A stretch of 39,233 bases of DNA from Nonlabens dokdonensis. GTDB lineage: Bacteria > Bacteroidota > Bacteroidia > Flavobacteriales > Flavobacteriaceae. The translations under genes were made by a program, and so were the position numbers. How positions within the stretch are numbered: the stretch's first letter is position 1; the number at the start of each line of letters is the position of its first letter. The DNA lies in contig NZ_MAAX01000028.1 of assembly GCF_002162835.1 (NCBI RefSeq), forward strand, positions 1 to 39,233, in the 5' to 3' direction. Shown here piece by piece: positions 24,964-34,312 of this stretch. A model generated the notes under the pieces. It saw nothing but the letters and a program-made list of their open reading frames with translations, was not told the origin of the DNA and made no database searches.

Positions 24964-26949
24964 TTAAAATCGCTCTTTGTGATACAGTTTACCGTTTCTT
25001 AAGTAGGCTTTCCACTTGCCATCTTTTTCTCCTTCATCAAAGCGACCTGAAATTTTGAGCTGGCCATCAAAATAGTATTCTTTATAACGACCATCTGGCA
25101 TACCATCTTTTAAATATACCTTCATTTTGGTCTTTCCATTAGTATACTTTTGCTCGTAAAAATTGGCTGTAAAATCATCTGGAAAAATAGGTGGTATATC
25201 AAAAACAGTTTCCTTACTAATTTCTTCTTTTCTTATAGTTACAAAATCTAGTGGTAGGTCTTTTGTTCGTTTCTCTTGCTGCAAGGCTTCATGATCATAA
25301 TCTTTATCATAGTGAATCATCGCCTTAGATTGAAAAACAGATTCTTGTGCTGTTAACTCCAGTCCAAATTGGGTGAATTGTGAGAAAAAGGTTTTATTTA
25401 AGTCTAACTCTTCCTTTGAAGATGAAGTCAAATACTTTGAAGATGCATCTATCAATTTATTAGTGTCTACATATAAAAACACATTACTTTCTGAGCTAAA
25501 TTCATCTTTAAAATCCTTATAATATTCATCCTCAACAAGGGTTTTTCCAGTTTCTTGAGCGTCTATAAATAGTTTAAGTGTCTTGGGCGAATTACTAAAT
25601 ACTACAAAATCATCAATGACTGTATAGTAGGGCTTCTCAATAGCGTCAAACAATGAGCCAGCAATCAGTTTAAAAAAGCCTTTTAAATCTAAGTAATTGA
25701 TTTTGTAACCTCTATAGTCTACTTCTTTAAATTTTACTGGCGTGTTCTCAGCAATTTGTTGCTCCACAAACTTTAGCCGCTCGATGGCATCGTCTGTATT
25801 TTTGGCTTTTAGGATTACGGCAATTCCTTCTTTTTCAGATATGTTTTTTGAGTCCGCTTTCGCGAAAGCGAGTTCATCATCCATCCAAGAATAAAAGTCA
25901 CGTTCTAGATCGATTTCAACCAAGTCTTCTATTTTTTTTCTTCCTTGCTTATATTCATTAAACAAACTAGGGTTTTGATTTTCTAGTAAGTCATAAAAAT
26001 TACCATGCAGTTCTGAAAACTCATCAAATCCAAAACTTAAAAACAAGACTGTTTCCTGCGGCAAAATCTCACTAACGGTTACCTTACTGGTTCCAGAATC
26101 ATAAAGAGCAGTGATTAAACTTTGGGCGGTTTGGTCGCCGTTAGAATAGCCATTTGCATTTAACAACCGGTCAGAATCTACATCTATATGAAAACCAGAG
26201 AAGTTAAAATGCTCCTCAAACAGCTCAACGATGGCGCTATTTTCATTAGAAAATGCTTTATAATAATCCGTTAGGTATTTGTGATTGAGATAAAACCTAA
26301 ATAGATCTTGCTGTTTTACCTCTCGCTGGATTTCCAAGAATTGTAAATCACGACCTATTACTGGAGATAGATATTCATCGATACTTTTCTCAACCAGAGT
26401 ATGCGTGTAGCTGGCAAGCATTTGGTTTTCTATAAAAGCAAGAGATAAAATCTCGTAAGTACTTTTATCTGTGATTTCAGTGATTTCTACCTCATTGTAA
26501 ATGCGTTTAGTAACATCATAATTCTTGTTTACCAGTTGGTTGATATTGTTTTTAATAAATTCAAATCTAGAGAGTTTTTCCATATCTACGACATACAAAA
26601 AAGCGTAGTCATCTCTTTTAATCATATGAGCACTCATAAAGACATCTCTATTACCGATGATCTCAAAAAGATCTGTTTTGGATTGAAAAATGGTGTCTAG
26701 CGCATTGAGTTTTGCACTCATTTTATGGATGGTTTCATTTGTTTGTAAATGATCCCATATCTCGCTTTCTGCCAGTGTATTCATGTTGCGCAAAGGATCA
26801 TCCATCTCTATAAAAAAGACCGCGTCTTGCGGAATTAGATAAGTGGCATTAATTCTATCTTCTTGAAGAGTGAAAAAGGCAATGACTTTATAAATCAATA
26901 CAACCATCACAATCAATAAAGCAAAATAGAGGTACTTTTTTCTAATCAT
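24964..26949 (-). CDS. DUF3352-like membrane-anchored protein with C-terminal MORN-like repeats
   Basis: A 661-residue protein. The N-terminal anchor YLYFALLIVMVVLIYKVIAF is followed by ATYLIPQDAVFFIEMDDPL, which matches my memory of DUF3352 proteins in Bacteroidota. The long middle is mixed alpha/beta with no catalytic motif (repeated SVxLFLSFGFDEF, DDFVVFSNSPKTL). The last ~65 residues contain two MORN/YwqK-like units (LKDGMPDGRYKEYYFDGQLK and GRFDEGEKDGKWKAYLRNGK). Palindromic repeat copy 7 lies in frame, giving ELAFAKADSKN. Likely periplasm-facing. It is monocistronic; function unknown. Confidence 0.72.
   Translation of the reverse strand: MIRKKYLYFALLIVMVVLIYKVIAFFTLQEDRINATYLIPQDAVFFIEMDDPLRNMNTLAESEIWDHLQTNETIHKMSAKLNALDTIFQSKTDLFEIIGNRDVFMSAHMIKRDDYAFLYVVDMEKLSRFEFIKNNINQLVNKNYDVTKRIYNEVEITEITDKSTYEILSLAFIENQMLASYTHTLVEKSIDEYLSPVIGRDLQFLEIQREVKQQDLFRFYLNHKYLTDYYKAFSNENSAIVELFEEHFNFSGFHIDVDSDRLLNANGYSNGDQTAQSLITALYDSGTSKVTVSEILPQETVLFLSFGFDEFSELHGNFYDLLENQNPSLFNEYKQGRKKIEDLVEIDLERDFYSWMDDELAFAKADSKNISEKEGIAVILKAKNTDDAIERLKFVEQQIAENTPVKFKEVDYRGYKINYLDLKGFFKLIAGSLFDAIEKPYYTVIDDFVVFSNSPKTLKLFIDAQETGKTLVEDEYYKDFKDEFSSESNVFLYVDTNKLIDASSKYLTSSSKEELDLNKTFFSQFTQFGLELTAQESVFQSKAMIHYDKDYDHEALQQEKRTKDLPLDFVTIRKEEISKETVFDIPPIFPDDFTANFYEQKYTNGKTKMKVYLKDGMPDGRYKEYYFDGQLKISGRFDEGEKDGKWKAYLRNGKLYHKERF
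25855..25870. repeat. 16-bp palindromic repeat, copy 7, inside the DUF3352-like gene
   Basis: Exact CGCTTTCGCGAAAGCG. On the minus strand it is read as (L)AFAKA(D), a different frame from copy 6. Confidence 0.95.
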
Positions 26950-27031
26950 AACTAATCATAAAAGAATTACTTTATTATTATTTGAATTCAAGAATTTTTA
27001 TAAAACTACAACAAAAAACACCTCTTACGAA

Positions 27032-27080
27032 AATACCCCTCAAAGGGTATTGTATCAGCTATTTATCCAAAGTAATTTAG
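27032..27080 (+). promoter_or_regulatory. operator-like inverted repeat and promoter of the LRR gene
   Basis: Arms AATACCC (27032-27038) and GGGTATT (27045-27051) flank a six-base centre, CTCAAA. TTG at 27050-27052 and TAATTTAG at 27073-27080 (one mismatch to TAnnTTTG) form a -33/-7 pair spaced by 20 bp. The ATG is at 27103. The same arrangement precedes the gene at 34386. Confidence 0.6.
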
Positions 27081-27102
27081 AAGGGTACTAAAACACGATA
27101 TT

Positions 27103-29772
27103 ATGAGAATAAAATTACTAGTAATCATAGCCTTTTTATATAACCTTTCTATACTTCAAGCTCAACCAGCTGATTTCATGGTAGGTAGATATACCTTAGT
27201 TAATGGATCTACGACAATAGGCCCAGCGTTTAACGATTTTAATATCGCAGAAGGTGTTGTTGATATTTCCATAGGAAGTCAACCAAATGAAAGAGTTCTC
27301 ACAGTTCAATTATTACCTAATAATAATGGAAGTGTTAATCAAATAATTATAGACCTTAGTTCAAATGAATTTTTATTCCCAATTGTAGGATCTAATCTTG
27401 CTTGTGGTACAGGATCTCCTATTATTACCTACGGCCCAGCGGCCACTGGCATGAATAGTACATGGAGTGTGATGGCTGGCGATCAATCGTTAACTATTAA
27501 TTATACTGAAAACACTTTGCTATCTTGTGGATTATCTACCGCACAGTCCAGTTTTATTCTCACCGAGTTCCCTACAGATCAAACATATGTGCCAGATGAC
27601 AATTTCGAATTAGCGTTAATTAACTTAGGTTATGATACCGTCTTAGATGACATGGTCACAACAGCAAATATAAGTGGACTATTGAGTCTTGATATTTCAA
27701 TGCAAAGTATTTCAGACCTTACCGGAATCGAAGATTTTATCACTCTAGAAAGTTTATCTGTAAGCAACAATTTTTTAAGTGGCACACTAGATCTAAGCAG
27801 TTTACCAAATTTGAAAATCCTTGATGCTACTGCTAATTCTCTAACAAATTTTCTTGTAAACAATAATACTATTGAATATTTATTGTTGAATAATAATAAC
27901 ATTTCGAGACTTGATTATAATACGTATCCGGTATTAGAGCGTTTATTTTTGAATAACAATCAATTAAATGGATCACCTAACATCTCTAGTTCTATAGAAC
28001 AATTAGGGTTAGAAAACAATTTAATAACCTCTATCGATTTAAGTAATGCTAGTTCTTTAAGTTTTGTTTATTTAACTAATAACCAATTGCAAACTATAGA
28101 CTTAAGAAACGGTAACAATAGTATAATTTCTGCATTTGATGCTACCGTAAATAATAACTTAACTTGTATAGAGGTAAGTGATGTAGCTTTTATGAATGCT
28201 AACTTTAGCGCAGGTATAGATAGTGGACAAATGTATGTTGCCGCATGTAGTACTGCAACGCAAACCTATGTGCCGGATTCCAATTTTGAACAAGAATTAA
28301 TAACACTAGGATTAGATACTGTATTAGATAATTATGTTACTAATTCTAATGTAAGTAATGTTGAAGCACTTAACCTAAGTAATAAATCCATCGCTGACTT
28401 CAGAGGACTTGAAGCGTTTGTAGCTCTAGACACTTTAAGAGCTAGAGGCAATATGTTATCAAATTTTGATTTTTCCTCTGTGCCTAATACTAGGTATATA
28501 GATTTAGGACAGAACCCTTTAACAGTAGTTGATTTGAGTCCTGCTACGGCAATCACTTATTTAAGTCTAGATTTTATTTTCGGAATACAAAGTATCGATC
28601 TATCAAGTAATATTAATTTGGAGGAATTAAGAATGCAACTTTCTGCAGTAAGTACAGTAGATTTTTCTAATAATCCTAATTTAAAAACTTTCTTTTTAGC
28701 AGGTTCTAATAATCTAACATCTGTAAACACAATTAACAATCCATTACTTGAATATTATGATGTTTTTATTTGTCCTCAATTACAAAATATCGATATCTCT
28801 CAAAATCCATTACTTGAATACATTCGTTTTGGTGGATCAGTTACAAGGCCTGGAAATGACTACCCATTTACTACTATGGATTTTTCAAATAACTCCAATC
28901 TTGTTACAGTTCTAAATTTGGGTAGCAGAATATCTTCATTTGACATAACAAATTTGGCTGATTTAGAATCACTGATATGGCAGAATAGTGAAGTTACGAG
29001 CTTAAATATTAATAATAATATTCTGCTCAAATCCCTTAACTTGTTTGATAACCAAATCAACAATATTGATTTGAGTCAAAATATACTTTTAGAAACCTTA
29101 ATTATCAATGACAACCAAGTCTCATTGTTAGATTTAGCTGTACAAACAGATTTAAAAAATCTTAACGTAGCTGATAACAATTTAAGCTCTTTAAATCTAG
29201 ATAATAATATCATTCTTGAATTTTTCTATGCTCAGAATAATAGTTTGACATCTTTAGACCTTTCTAACAATAACCTATTACAGCAACTTCGACTACAAAA
29301 CAATTCTTTGACAGAATTAAATCTAAATAATGGCGCAAATACATTATTAATACCTAACGATCCAGTAGATCCTGCCAATCAAAATTTATGGAGTATAAAT
29401 ATAATTAACAACCCTAATTTGAATTGTATTGAAGTGAGTGATATAAATTATATGAATACCAATTTTACTTCAAATGTTGATAGCACTTCATCATTCAGTT
29501 TAAGTTGTACTACTGCAAGTATTGAGAAAGAGGAAGTTGAAGTATCTTTTTATCCAAATCCTACAAGCGATAAGATATATATTCAATCTCAAAGTAATCT
29601 TATCAATGCGGTATCTATTTATGATATGAATGCCCGTTTAGTAAAACAACAAAGTTTTGATAATACTCTAGAACAGACACAATTAGGAACTGAATCATTA
29701 TCTCAAGGTCAGTATTTGCTTGTCATAGAAACAGCCGATGGCAAAGTTGTTCAAAATTTAATTAAGGAGTAA
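27103..29772 (+). CDS. leucine-rich-repeat T9SS-secreted surface protein
   Basis: An 889-residue exported protein. Signal peptide MRIKLLVIIAFLYNLSILQA. An N-terminal beta domain (residues ~25-160) is followed by two LRR modules, each opening with TYVPD(D/S)NFE..LI.LG.DTVLD (residues ~162 and ~387) and closing with CIEVSD..(F/Y)MN.NF (~354 and ~775). Internal repeats follow the LxxLxLxxNxLxxLxL pattern (YLLLNNNNISRLDYNTY, SLDLSNNNLLQQLRLQNNSL). The C-terminus VSFYPNPTSDKIYIQ...VQNLIKE is a type A T9SS sorting domain (TIGR04183/Por_Secre_tail). Probably a cell-surface adhesion or binding protein; the ligand cannot be read from sequence. Confidence 0.9.
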   Translation: MRIKLLVIIAFLYNLSILQAQPADFMVGRYTLVNGSTTIGPAFNDFNIAEGVVDISIGSQPNERVLTVQLLPNNNGSVNQIIIDLSSNEFLFPIVGSNLACGTGSPIITYGPAATGMNSTWSVMAGDQSLTINYTENTLLSCGLSTAQSSFILTEFPTDQTYVPDDNFELALINLGYDTVLDDMVTTANISGLLSLDISMQSISDLTGIEDFITLESLSVSNNFLSGTLDLSSLPNLKILDATANSLTNFLVNNNTIEYLLLNNNNISRLDYNTYPVLERLFLNNNQLNGSPNISSSIEQLGLENNLITSIDLSNASSLSFVYLTNNQLQTIDLRNGNNSIISAFDATVNNNLTCIEVSDVAFMNANFSAGIDSGQMYVAACSTATQTYVPDSNFEQELITLGLDTVLDNYVTNSNVSNVEALNLSNKSIADFRGLEAFVALDTLRARGNMLSNFDFSSVPNTRYIDLGQNPLTVVDLSPATAITYLSLDFIFGIQSIDLSSNINLEELRMQLSAVSTVDFSNNPNLKTFFLAGSNNLTSVNTINNPLLEYYDVFICPQLQNIDISQNPLLEYIRFGGSVTRPGNDYPFTTMDFSNNSNLVTVLNLGSRISSFDITNLADLESLIWQNSEVTSLNINNNILLKSLNLFDNQINNIDLSQNILLETLIINDNQVSLLDLAVQTDLKNLNVADNNLSSLNLDNNIILEFFYAQNNSLTSLDLSNNNLLQQLRLQNNSLTELNLNNGANTLLIPNDPVDPANQNLWSINIINNPNLNCIEVSDINYMNTNFTSNVDSTSSFSLSCTTASIEKEEVEVSFYPNPTSDKIYIQSQSNLINAVSIYDMNARLVKQQSFDNTLEQTQLGTESLSQGQYLLVIETADGKVVQNLIKE

Positions 29773-29795
29773 TTTAAACTAATTTCATTTTATCA

Positions 29796-29833
29796 AAAAG
29801 CCCCATAACACAGTAAGTAATTATGGGGCTTTT
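29796..29833. terminator. bidirectional terminator between convergent genes
   Basis: Perfect 13-bp arms AAAAGCCCCATAA (29796-29808) and TTATGGGGCTTTT (29821-29833) around a 12-base loop. The T-run is 4 on the plus strand and 5 on the minus strand, serving the LRR gene and the hydrolase gene. Confidence 0.85.
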
Positions 29834-29896
29834 CGTATTGAAAAAGTTAAAATAGTAAATGCAAAATAAAGTTACTGCATCATTTATTAAGTTTCT

Positions 29897-30694
29897 TTAT
29901 TTTAAGATTATTTCTAATTCTTGTAATGCTACTGTATTACCAGCTATATTCATATGTCCTTGTTTCTCTAATTTAGTAAACGGTAAATTAAATTCCTCAC
30001 TTAACATCACTGACGATTCTACTGGAATCACTTCATCTTTATCACCATGAAATAAATAAACAGGAGCATCAACATTTTTTAAATATTGATTTGTGGCAAG
30101 CTCATATCTTAAAATAATCATAGGAATTATAGGGTAATTGCGTTTCATCATGTCTGTCATGCTGTAGTATGGAGCATGCAAAATGAGCTGCGCTGGATTA
30201 TTTTGAGAAGCTAGATAAGAAGCAACACCAGTTCCTATGGAATAGCCTATTATGAAAATTTCATCTTCAGAATAGCTGTTTTTTAAATCATCATAAATGA
30301 ATTGCATGTCTTCAAACCATTCTTCTTGTTGTGTTATTTCATCACTACTCTTACCATAACCTGCATAATCGACCATAAATACATCATAGCCTAAAGGTAA
30401 AAAATGCTCGGACACATTTCCTACAGATTTTAAACTACCTCCGTTACCATGAAGATAAAGAATAACGCCTTTTGCATTCTCCTGTGGAAACAATAATGTA
30501 TTAATGGAGTGACCTGTACTAGTTACAATATCCCTTTCTACAAATTCATGTTTGAACTCAAATTGAAAGTCTTGCTCTAATTTTTCTGGATGAAAAAGCA
30601 ATTTCTCTTGATAGAAATATAGCAAACCACATATAGCTAAATAACTTGCGAGTGCAATTATAAGTATGCTTTTGAGGAGTTTTTTGAAATTCAT
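29897..30694 (-). CDS. membrane-anchored alpha/beta hydrolase
   Basis: A 265-residue hydrolase of the BEM46/ABHD13-like type. An N-terminal anchor (SILIIALASYLAICGLLYFY) precedes the core. The oxyanion-hole motif is LHGNGG (81-86), the nucleophile elbow GYSIGTG (Ser152), the acid Asp218 or Asp220 in HGDKDEVIP, and the catalytic His247 in QGHMN. All triad residues are present, so it is probably an active esterase, lipase or peptidase acting in the periplasm or at the membrane; substrate unknown. Monocistronic: convergent with the LRR gene and separated from the carboxylase gene by 145 bp. Confidence 0.87.
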   Translation of the reverse strand: MNFKKLLKSILIIALASYLAICGLLYFYQEKLLFHPEKLEQDFQFEFKHEFVERDIVTSTGHSINTLLFPQENAKGVILYLHGNGGSLKSVGNVSEHFLPLGYDVFMVDYAGYGKSSDEITQQEEWFEDMQFIYDDLKNSYSEDEIFIIGYSIGTGVASYLASQNNPAQLILHAPYYSMTDMMKRNYPIIPMIILRYELATNQYLKNVDAPVYLFHGDKDEVIPVESSVMLSEEFNLPFTKLEKQGHMNIAGNTVALQELEIILK

Positions 30695-30777
30695 TTGGGT
30701 TTTAACAACTGTGAATTAAGAAACTAAATTAAACAAATTAAACATGTGTAGAAGGTGTAAATTATACTACACAATAA

Positions 30778-30805
30778 AATCCCAAACTTTTAACGGTTTG
30801 GGATT
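30778..30805 (-). terminator. terminator of the carboxylase gene
   Basis: The arms AATCCCAAAC (30778-30787) and GTTTGGGATT (30796-30805) pair perfectly over an eight-base loop. On the minus strand a TTTTATT run follows. It lies 35 bp past the stop at 30840. Confidence 0.8.
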
Positions 30806-30839
30806 CAAAATTTCATTTTTCAAGTTCGATTTCAAGTTC

Positions 30840-32468
30840 TTACGTCTGTATCACCCCTAGATTAAAATCTTTTGTGATAGGTGCGTGATTTGCAGCTTCT
30901 ATTCCCATGGAAATCCATTTTCTGGTATCACGTGGATCGATAATGGCATCAGTCCAGATTCTTGATGCTGCGTAGTAAGGAGAAACTTGCTCATCGTAGC
31001 GATCTTTCGTTTTAGCAAACAATTCCTTTTCTTCTTCTTCAGTCAGTTTCTTACCTGATTTTTCTAGACTCGCTTTTTCTATTTGCATTAATACTTTTGC
31101 AGCACTATTCCCACTCATTACAGCAAGCTCTGCACTAGGCCATGCAAAAATCAAACGTGGATCATAAGCTTTACCACACATCGCATAATTTCCTGCGCCG
31201 TAGCTATTTCCTATCACCACAGTAAATTTAGGAACTACAGAGTTAGAAACTGCATTTACCATCTTTGCTCCATCCTTAATAATACCTCCATGCTCTGACT
31301 TAGATCCGACCATAAAACCTGTTACATCTTGTAGAAATACCAGCGGAATCTTCTTCTGGTTACAGTTTGCTATAAATCGAGTTGCTTTATCGGCACTATC
31401 GCTATAAATCACTCCGCCGAATTGCATTTCACCTTTCTTAGTTTTTACGATCTTACGTTGATTTGCCACAATACCTACTGCCCAACCGTCCATACGCGCA
31501 TAACCAGTGATTATAGTCTGTCCATAACCATCTTTATAGGCCTCAAAAGAATCTGCATCTACCATACGATTGATTAATTCCATCATATCATATTGTGCAT
31601 TGCGCTCTCTAGGAAGCGCGCCAAAAAGCTCATCAGGATCTAACGCAGGCTTCTTTGCCTCTACTCTGTTGAATCCTGCTTTATCACTATCTCCTATTTT
31701 ATCAAATATCTTTTTGATTTTATCAAGAGCATCCTTATCATCCTTAGCTTTATAATCTGTCACACCGCTTATCTCGCAATGTGTCGTTGCTCCACCTAAC
31801 GTTTCATTATCTATACTTTCCCCTATTGCTGCTTTTACTAAGTAAGATCCTGCAAGAAATATGCTTCCAGTTTTATCTACTATAAGAGCTTCATCGCTCA
31901 TAATAGGTAAATAAGCACCTCCAGCAACACAACTTCCCATTACAGCTGCAATTTGAGTAATTCCCATACTGCTCATTACTGCGTTATTTCTAAATATGCG
32001 ACCGAAATGTTCTTTGTCTGGGAAAATCTCATCTTGCATAGGAAGGTAAACACCTGCACTATCTACAAGGTAAATAATAGGTAGTCTATTCTCTATAGAG
32101 ATTTCTTGTGCACGCAAATTTTTCTTTCCCGTGATAGGAAACCAGGCTCCTGCTTTAACAGTAGCATCATTTGCCACAACAATAACTTGTCGCCCTTGCA
32201 CATAACCTATTTTAACTACCACGCCACCGCTAGGGCAACCACCGTGTTCTTCATACATACCTTCACCTGCAAATGCTCCTATTTCAATAGCATCTTCCGC
32301 ACTATCTAGCAAGTAATCAATGCGCTCACGAGCGGTCATTTTTCCTTTTGCATGATGTTTTTCAATACGTTTCTTACCGCCGCCTAGAGCAACTTTGGCC
32401 AGCTTTCTTCTGAGATCAGAAAGCAACATTTTATTATGATCTTCGTTTTTATTGAAGTCTAAATCCAT
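30840..32468 (-). CDS. acyl-CoA carboxylase beta (carboxyltransferase) subunit
   Basis: A 542-residue biotin-dependent carboxyltransferase of the propionyl/methylcrotonyl-CoA carboxylase family. It moves carboxyl from carboxybiotin to an acyl-CoA. Landmarks are KGKMTARERIDYLLD, EEHGGCPSGGVVVKIG, VDSAGVYLPMQDEIFPDKEH, AVMGSCVAGGAYLPIMSDEA, LGGATTHCEISGVTDY, and the second crotonase half QDVTGFMVGSKSEHGGIIKD and GNSYGAGNYAMCGKAYDPRL. The QDEIFPDKEHFGRIF stretch points to a methylcrotonyl-type subunit, but substrate is not settled. No biotin carboxylase or biotin-carrier gene is adjacent, so the alpha subunit is elsewhere. A consensus TATTTTTG (32493-32486) is its likely -7 element. Confidence 0.92.
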   Translation of the reverse strand: MDLDFNKNEDHNKMLLSDLRRKLAKVALGGGKKRIEKHHAKGKMTARERIDYLLDSAEDAIEIGAFAGEGMYEEHGGCPSGGVVVKIGYVQGRQVIVVANDATVKAGAWFPITGKKNLRAQEISIENRLPIIYLVDSAGVYLPMQDEIFPDKEHFGRIFRNNAVMSSMGITQIAAVMGSCVAGGAYLPIMSDEALIVDKTGSIFLAGSYLVKAAIGESIDNETLGGATTHCEISGVTDYKAKDDKDALDKIKKIFDKIGDSDKAGFNRVEAKKPALDPDELFGALPRERNAQYDMMELINRMVDADSFEAYKDGYGQTIITGYARMDGWAVGIVANQRKIVKTKKGEMQFGGVIYSDSADKATRFIANCNQKKIPLVFLQDVTGFMVGSKSEHGGIIKDGAKMVNAVSNSVVPKFTVVIGNSYGAGNYAMCGKAYDPRLIFAWPSAELAVMSGNSAAKVLMQIEKASLEKSGKKLTEEEEKELFAKTKDRYDEQVSPYYAASRIWTDAIIDPRDTRKWISMGIEAANHAPITKDFNLGVIQT

Positions 32469-32485
32469 CGATTGAGTTGTTTGCT

Positions 32486-32493
32486 CAAAAATA
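32486..32493 (-). promoter_or_regulatory. putative -7 element of the carboxylase gene (TATTTTTG)
   Basis: Exact TAnnTTTG on the minus strand, 17 nt before the ATG at 32468. Palindromic repeat copy 8 lies about 35 bp further upstream. No clear -33. Confidence 0.5.
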
Positions 32494-32527
32494 GGGATTT
32501 TGTTTGTTAGAAAAATGTGAATTGTTC

Positions 32528-32543
32528 CGCTTTCGCGAAAGCG
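32528..32543. repeat. 16-bp palindromic repeat, copy 8
   Basis: Exact CGCTTTCGCGAAAGCG between the carboxylase start and the SulP gene end. On the minus strand it has the preferred flanks TCT and GAACA. Confidence 0.95.
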
Positions 32544-32588
32544 AGAACAGAAAATATAAGATAATCACAAGTAGTATTTAATTGATAA

Positions 32589-34229
32589 TTACACCTCAGC
32601 GTCCATCAAATCTGTAGCGATGTGATAACGAGGATCTTCTATACTACTTTCTATTATGGTATCAAACTCTGGATTATTGCGCATAAGCAAATCTTTACAT
32701 TCTGGGCTTAAATGTGTTAACTTTATCTCTTTACCTAAATCCAAATATCTATTTGCTACACCTCGTAAAGCCTCTATACCAGAGTGATCTTGAACTCTAG
32801 ACTCAATGAAATCAATTTCAATTTTATCTGGATCATTCTTAGGATCAAATTTGCTATTAAAATCTGTTACTGAACCGAAGAATAACGGTCCCCAAATTTC
32901 ATAAACTTTAGTACCGTCTTCTTTAAAACTTTTGCGAGCTCTAATGCGCTTTGCACTTTCCCAAGCAAACACTAGTGCAGAAATTATAACACCTACAAAT
33001 ACAGCTATAGCTAAATCAAAAAATACCGTTACTAAAGAGACGATTATTAATACAGCAGCATCGGCTAGCGGGATTTTGCGTAAAATTCTAAAACTAGACC
33101 ATGCAAACGTCTCTATAACCATCATAAACATGACACCTATTAATGCTGCTATAGGAACTTGTTCTATTAATTTATCTGTAAAAAGTATAAATGTCAGTAA
33201 GGTAACAGACATCATCACGCCAGATAATCGTCCACGTCCACCGGCGTTGATATTGATCACTGTCTGACCTATCATACCACAACCTCCTGTACCTCCAAAG
33301 AGACCACTCACAATATTTCCTGCTCCTTGAGCCACGCATTCTCTATTACCACTACCACGAGTATCTGTTAATTCATCTACTAGGTTCATGGTCATTAAAG
33401 ATTCTATGAGACCTACTGCAGCAGCAAGAAATGCATATGGTAAAATAAAAGTAAAGGTGCTATAGTTTAAAGGAAGGTTGTTCCAAAGCTCTAGATTAGG
33501 TGTAGGAAGCTCACCTTTAAGACCAGTTCCTCCACCTTCTATAATATAAGATCCTACGGTGCTCACTTCAAGATTTGCAAATACTACAACGGCTGTGGTT
33601 ACCAGAATAGCGGTCAGTGCAGCCGGTATTTTCTTGGTTAGTTTAGGTAATAACCATACTATTGCCATGGTAAGCGCTACTAATCCTATCATGATATAGA
33701 GTTCTGTTCCTTGCATGTATGTAGAAACATACTTTTTAACACCATCTGCTCCTACTTCAAGATTTTTATGTGTAAACATTTTTACTTGAGCCAGAAAAAT
33801 CACTATAGCCAGACCATTAACAAATCCCATCATCACTGGATGCGGTATGAGCCTTACAAATTTCCCTACTTTAAATACACCAGCTACAATTTGAATCAAG
33901 CCCATAAGAATGACGGTGGCAAATAGATAATAAAAACCCATATTTTCAATAGGTGTCTCAAAGGCCATTCCTCTTTCATGACCTTTAATTATCAAGTCTA
34001 TAAAAATTACCGCAACTGCTCCTGCTGCTCCTGATATCAATCCAGGTCTACCTCCAAAAAGTGCCGTTATTAACCCTATAATAAATGCTCCAGAAAGAGC
34101 TACTAATGGATCTATTCCTGCAACAAAAGCAAAAGCAACTACCTCTGGAATCATAGCTAGAGAAACTGTAATACCAGCTAATATGTCATCCTTTGGATTT
34201 TTTGTAAAGTTGTTAAATATATGGAGCAT
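32589..34229 (-). CDS. SulP family inorganic anion transporter with STAS domain
   Basis: A 546-residue inner-membrane SLC26/SulP transporter. The N-terminus DDILAGITVSLAMIPEVVAF is the family start, SGAAGAVAVIFIDL covers the TM3 region, and GNRECVAQGAGNIVSGLFGG with MIGQTVININAGGRGRLSG is the highly conserved mid-protein signature. About 10-12 helices are followed by a C-terminal STAS domain (VYEIWGPLFFGSVTDFNSKF, DFIESRVQDHSGIEALRGVA). Substrate may be sulfate or bicarbonate; the conserved core resembles BicA-type members, but no carbonic anhydrase or sulfate genes are nearby to decide. It is divergent from the DUF5723 gene, with a consensus -7 at 34258-34250. Confidence 0.93.
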   Translation of the reverse strand: MLHIFNNFTKNPKDDILAGITVSLAMIPEVVAFAFVAGIDPLVALSGAFIIGLITALFGGRPGLISGAAGAVAVIFIDLIIKGHERGMAFETPIENMGFYYLFATVILMGLIQIVAGVFKVGKFVRLIPHPVMMGFVNGLAIVIFLAQVKMFTHKNLEVGADGVKKYVSTYMQGTELYIMIGLVALTMAIVWLLPKLTKKIPAALTAILVTTAVVVFANLEVSTVGSYIIEGGGTGLKGELPTPNLELWNNLPLNYSTFTFILPYAFLAAAVGLIESLMTMNLVDELTDTRGSGNRECVAQGAGNIVSGLFGGTGGCGMIGQTVININAGGRGRLSGVMMSVTLLTFILFTDKLIEQVPIAALIGVMFMMVIETFAWSSFRILRKIPLADAAVLIIVSLVTVFFDLAIAVFVGVIISALVFAWESAKRIRARKSFKEDGTKVYEIWGPLFFGSVTDFNSKFDPKNDPDKIEIDFIESRVQDHSGIEALRGVANRYLDLGKEIKLTHLSPECKDLLMRNNPEFDTIIESSIEDPRYHIATDLMDAEV

Positions 34230-34249
34230 AACGCTTTAATTTTAAGCGT

Positions 34250-34258
34250 GCAAAAGTA
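34250..34258 (-). promoter_or_regulatory. putative -7 element of the SulP gene (TACTTTTGC)
   Basis: Exact TAnnTTTGC on the minus strand, about 21 nt before the ATG at 34229. No recognisable -33. Confidence 0.5.
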
Positions 34259-34312
34259 CGTTTTTAATGACGAATTAAAGCCGATTATTTTTTACATATT
34301 CATACAGGCGCA

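Noticed and set aside
27630-29063. Several minus-strand frames of 60-90 codons within the LRR gene
   Set aside because: They are hydrophobic shadows of the leucine- and asparagine-rich repeat codons, with no independent start signals.
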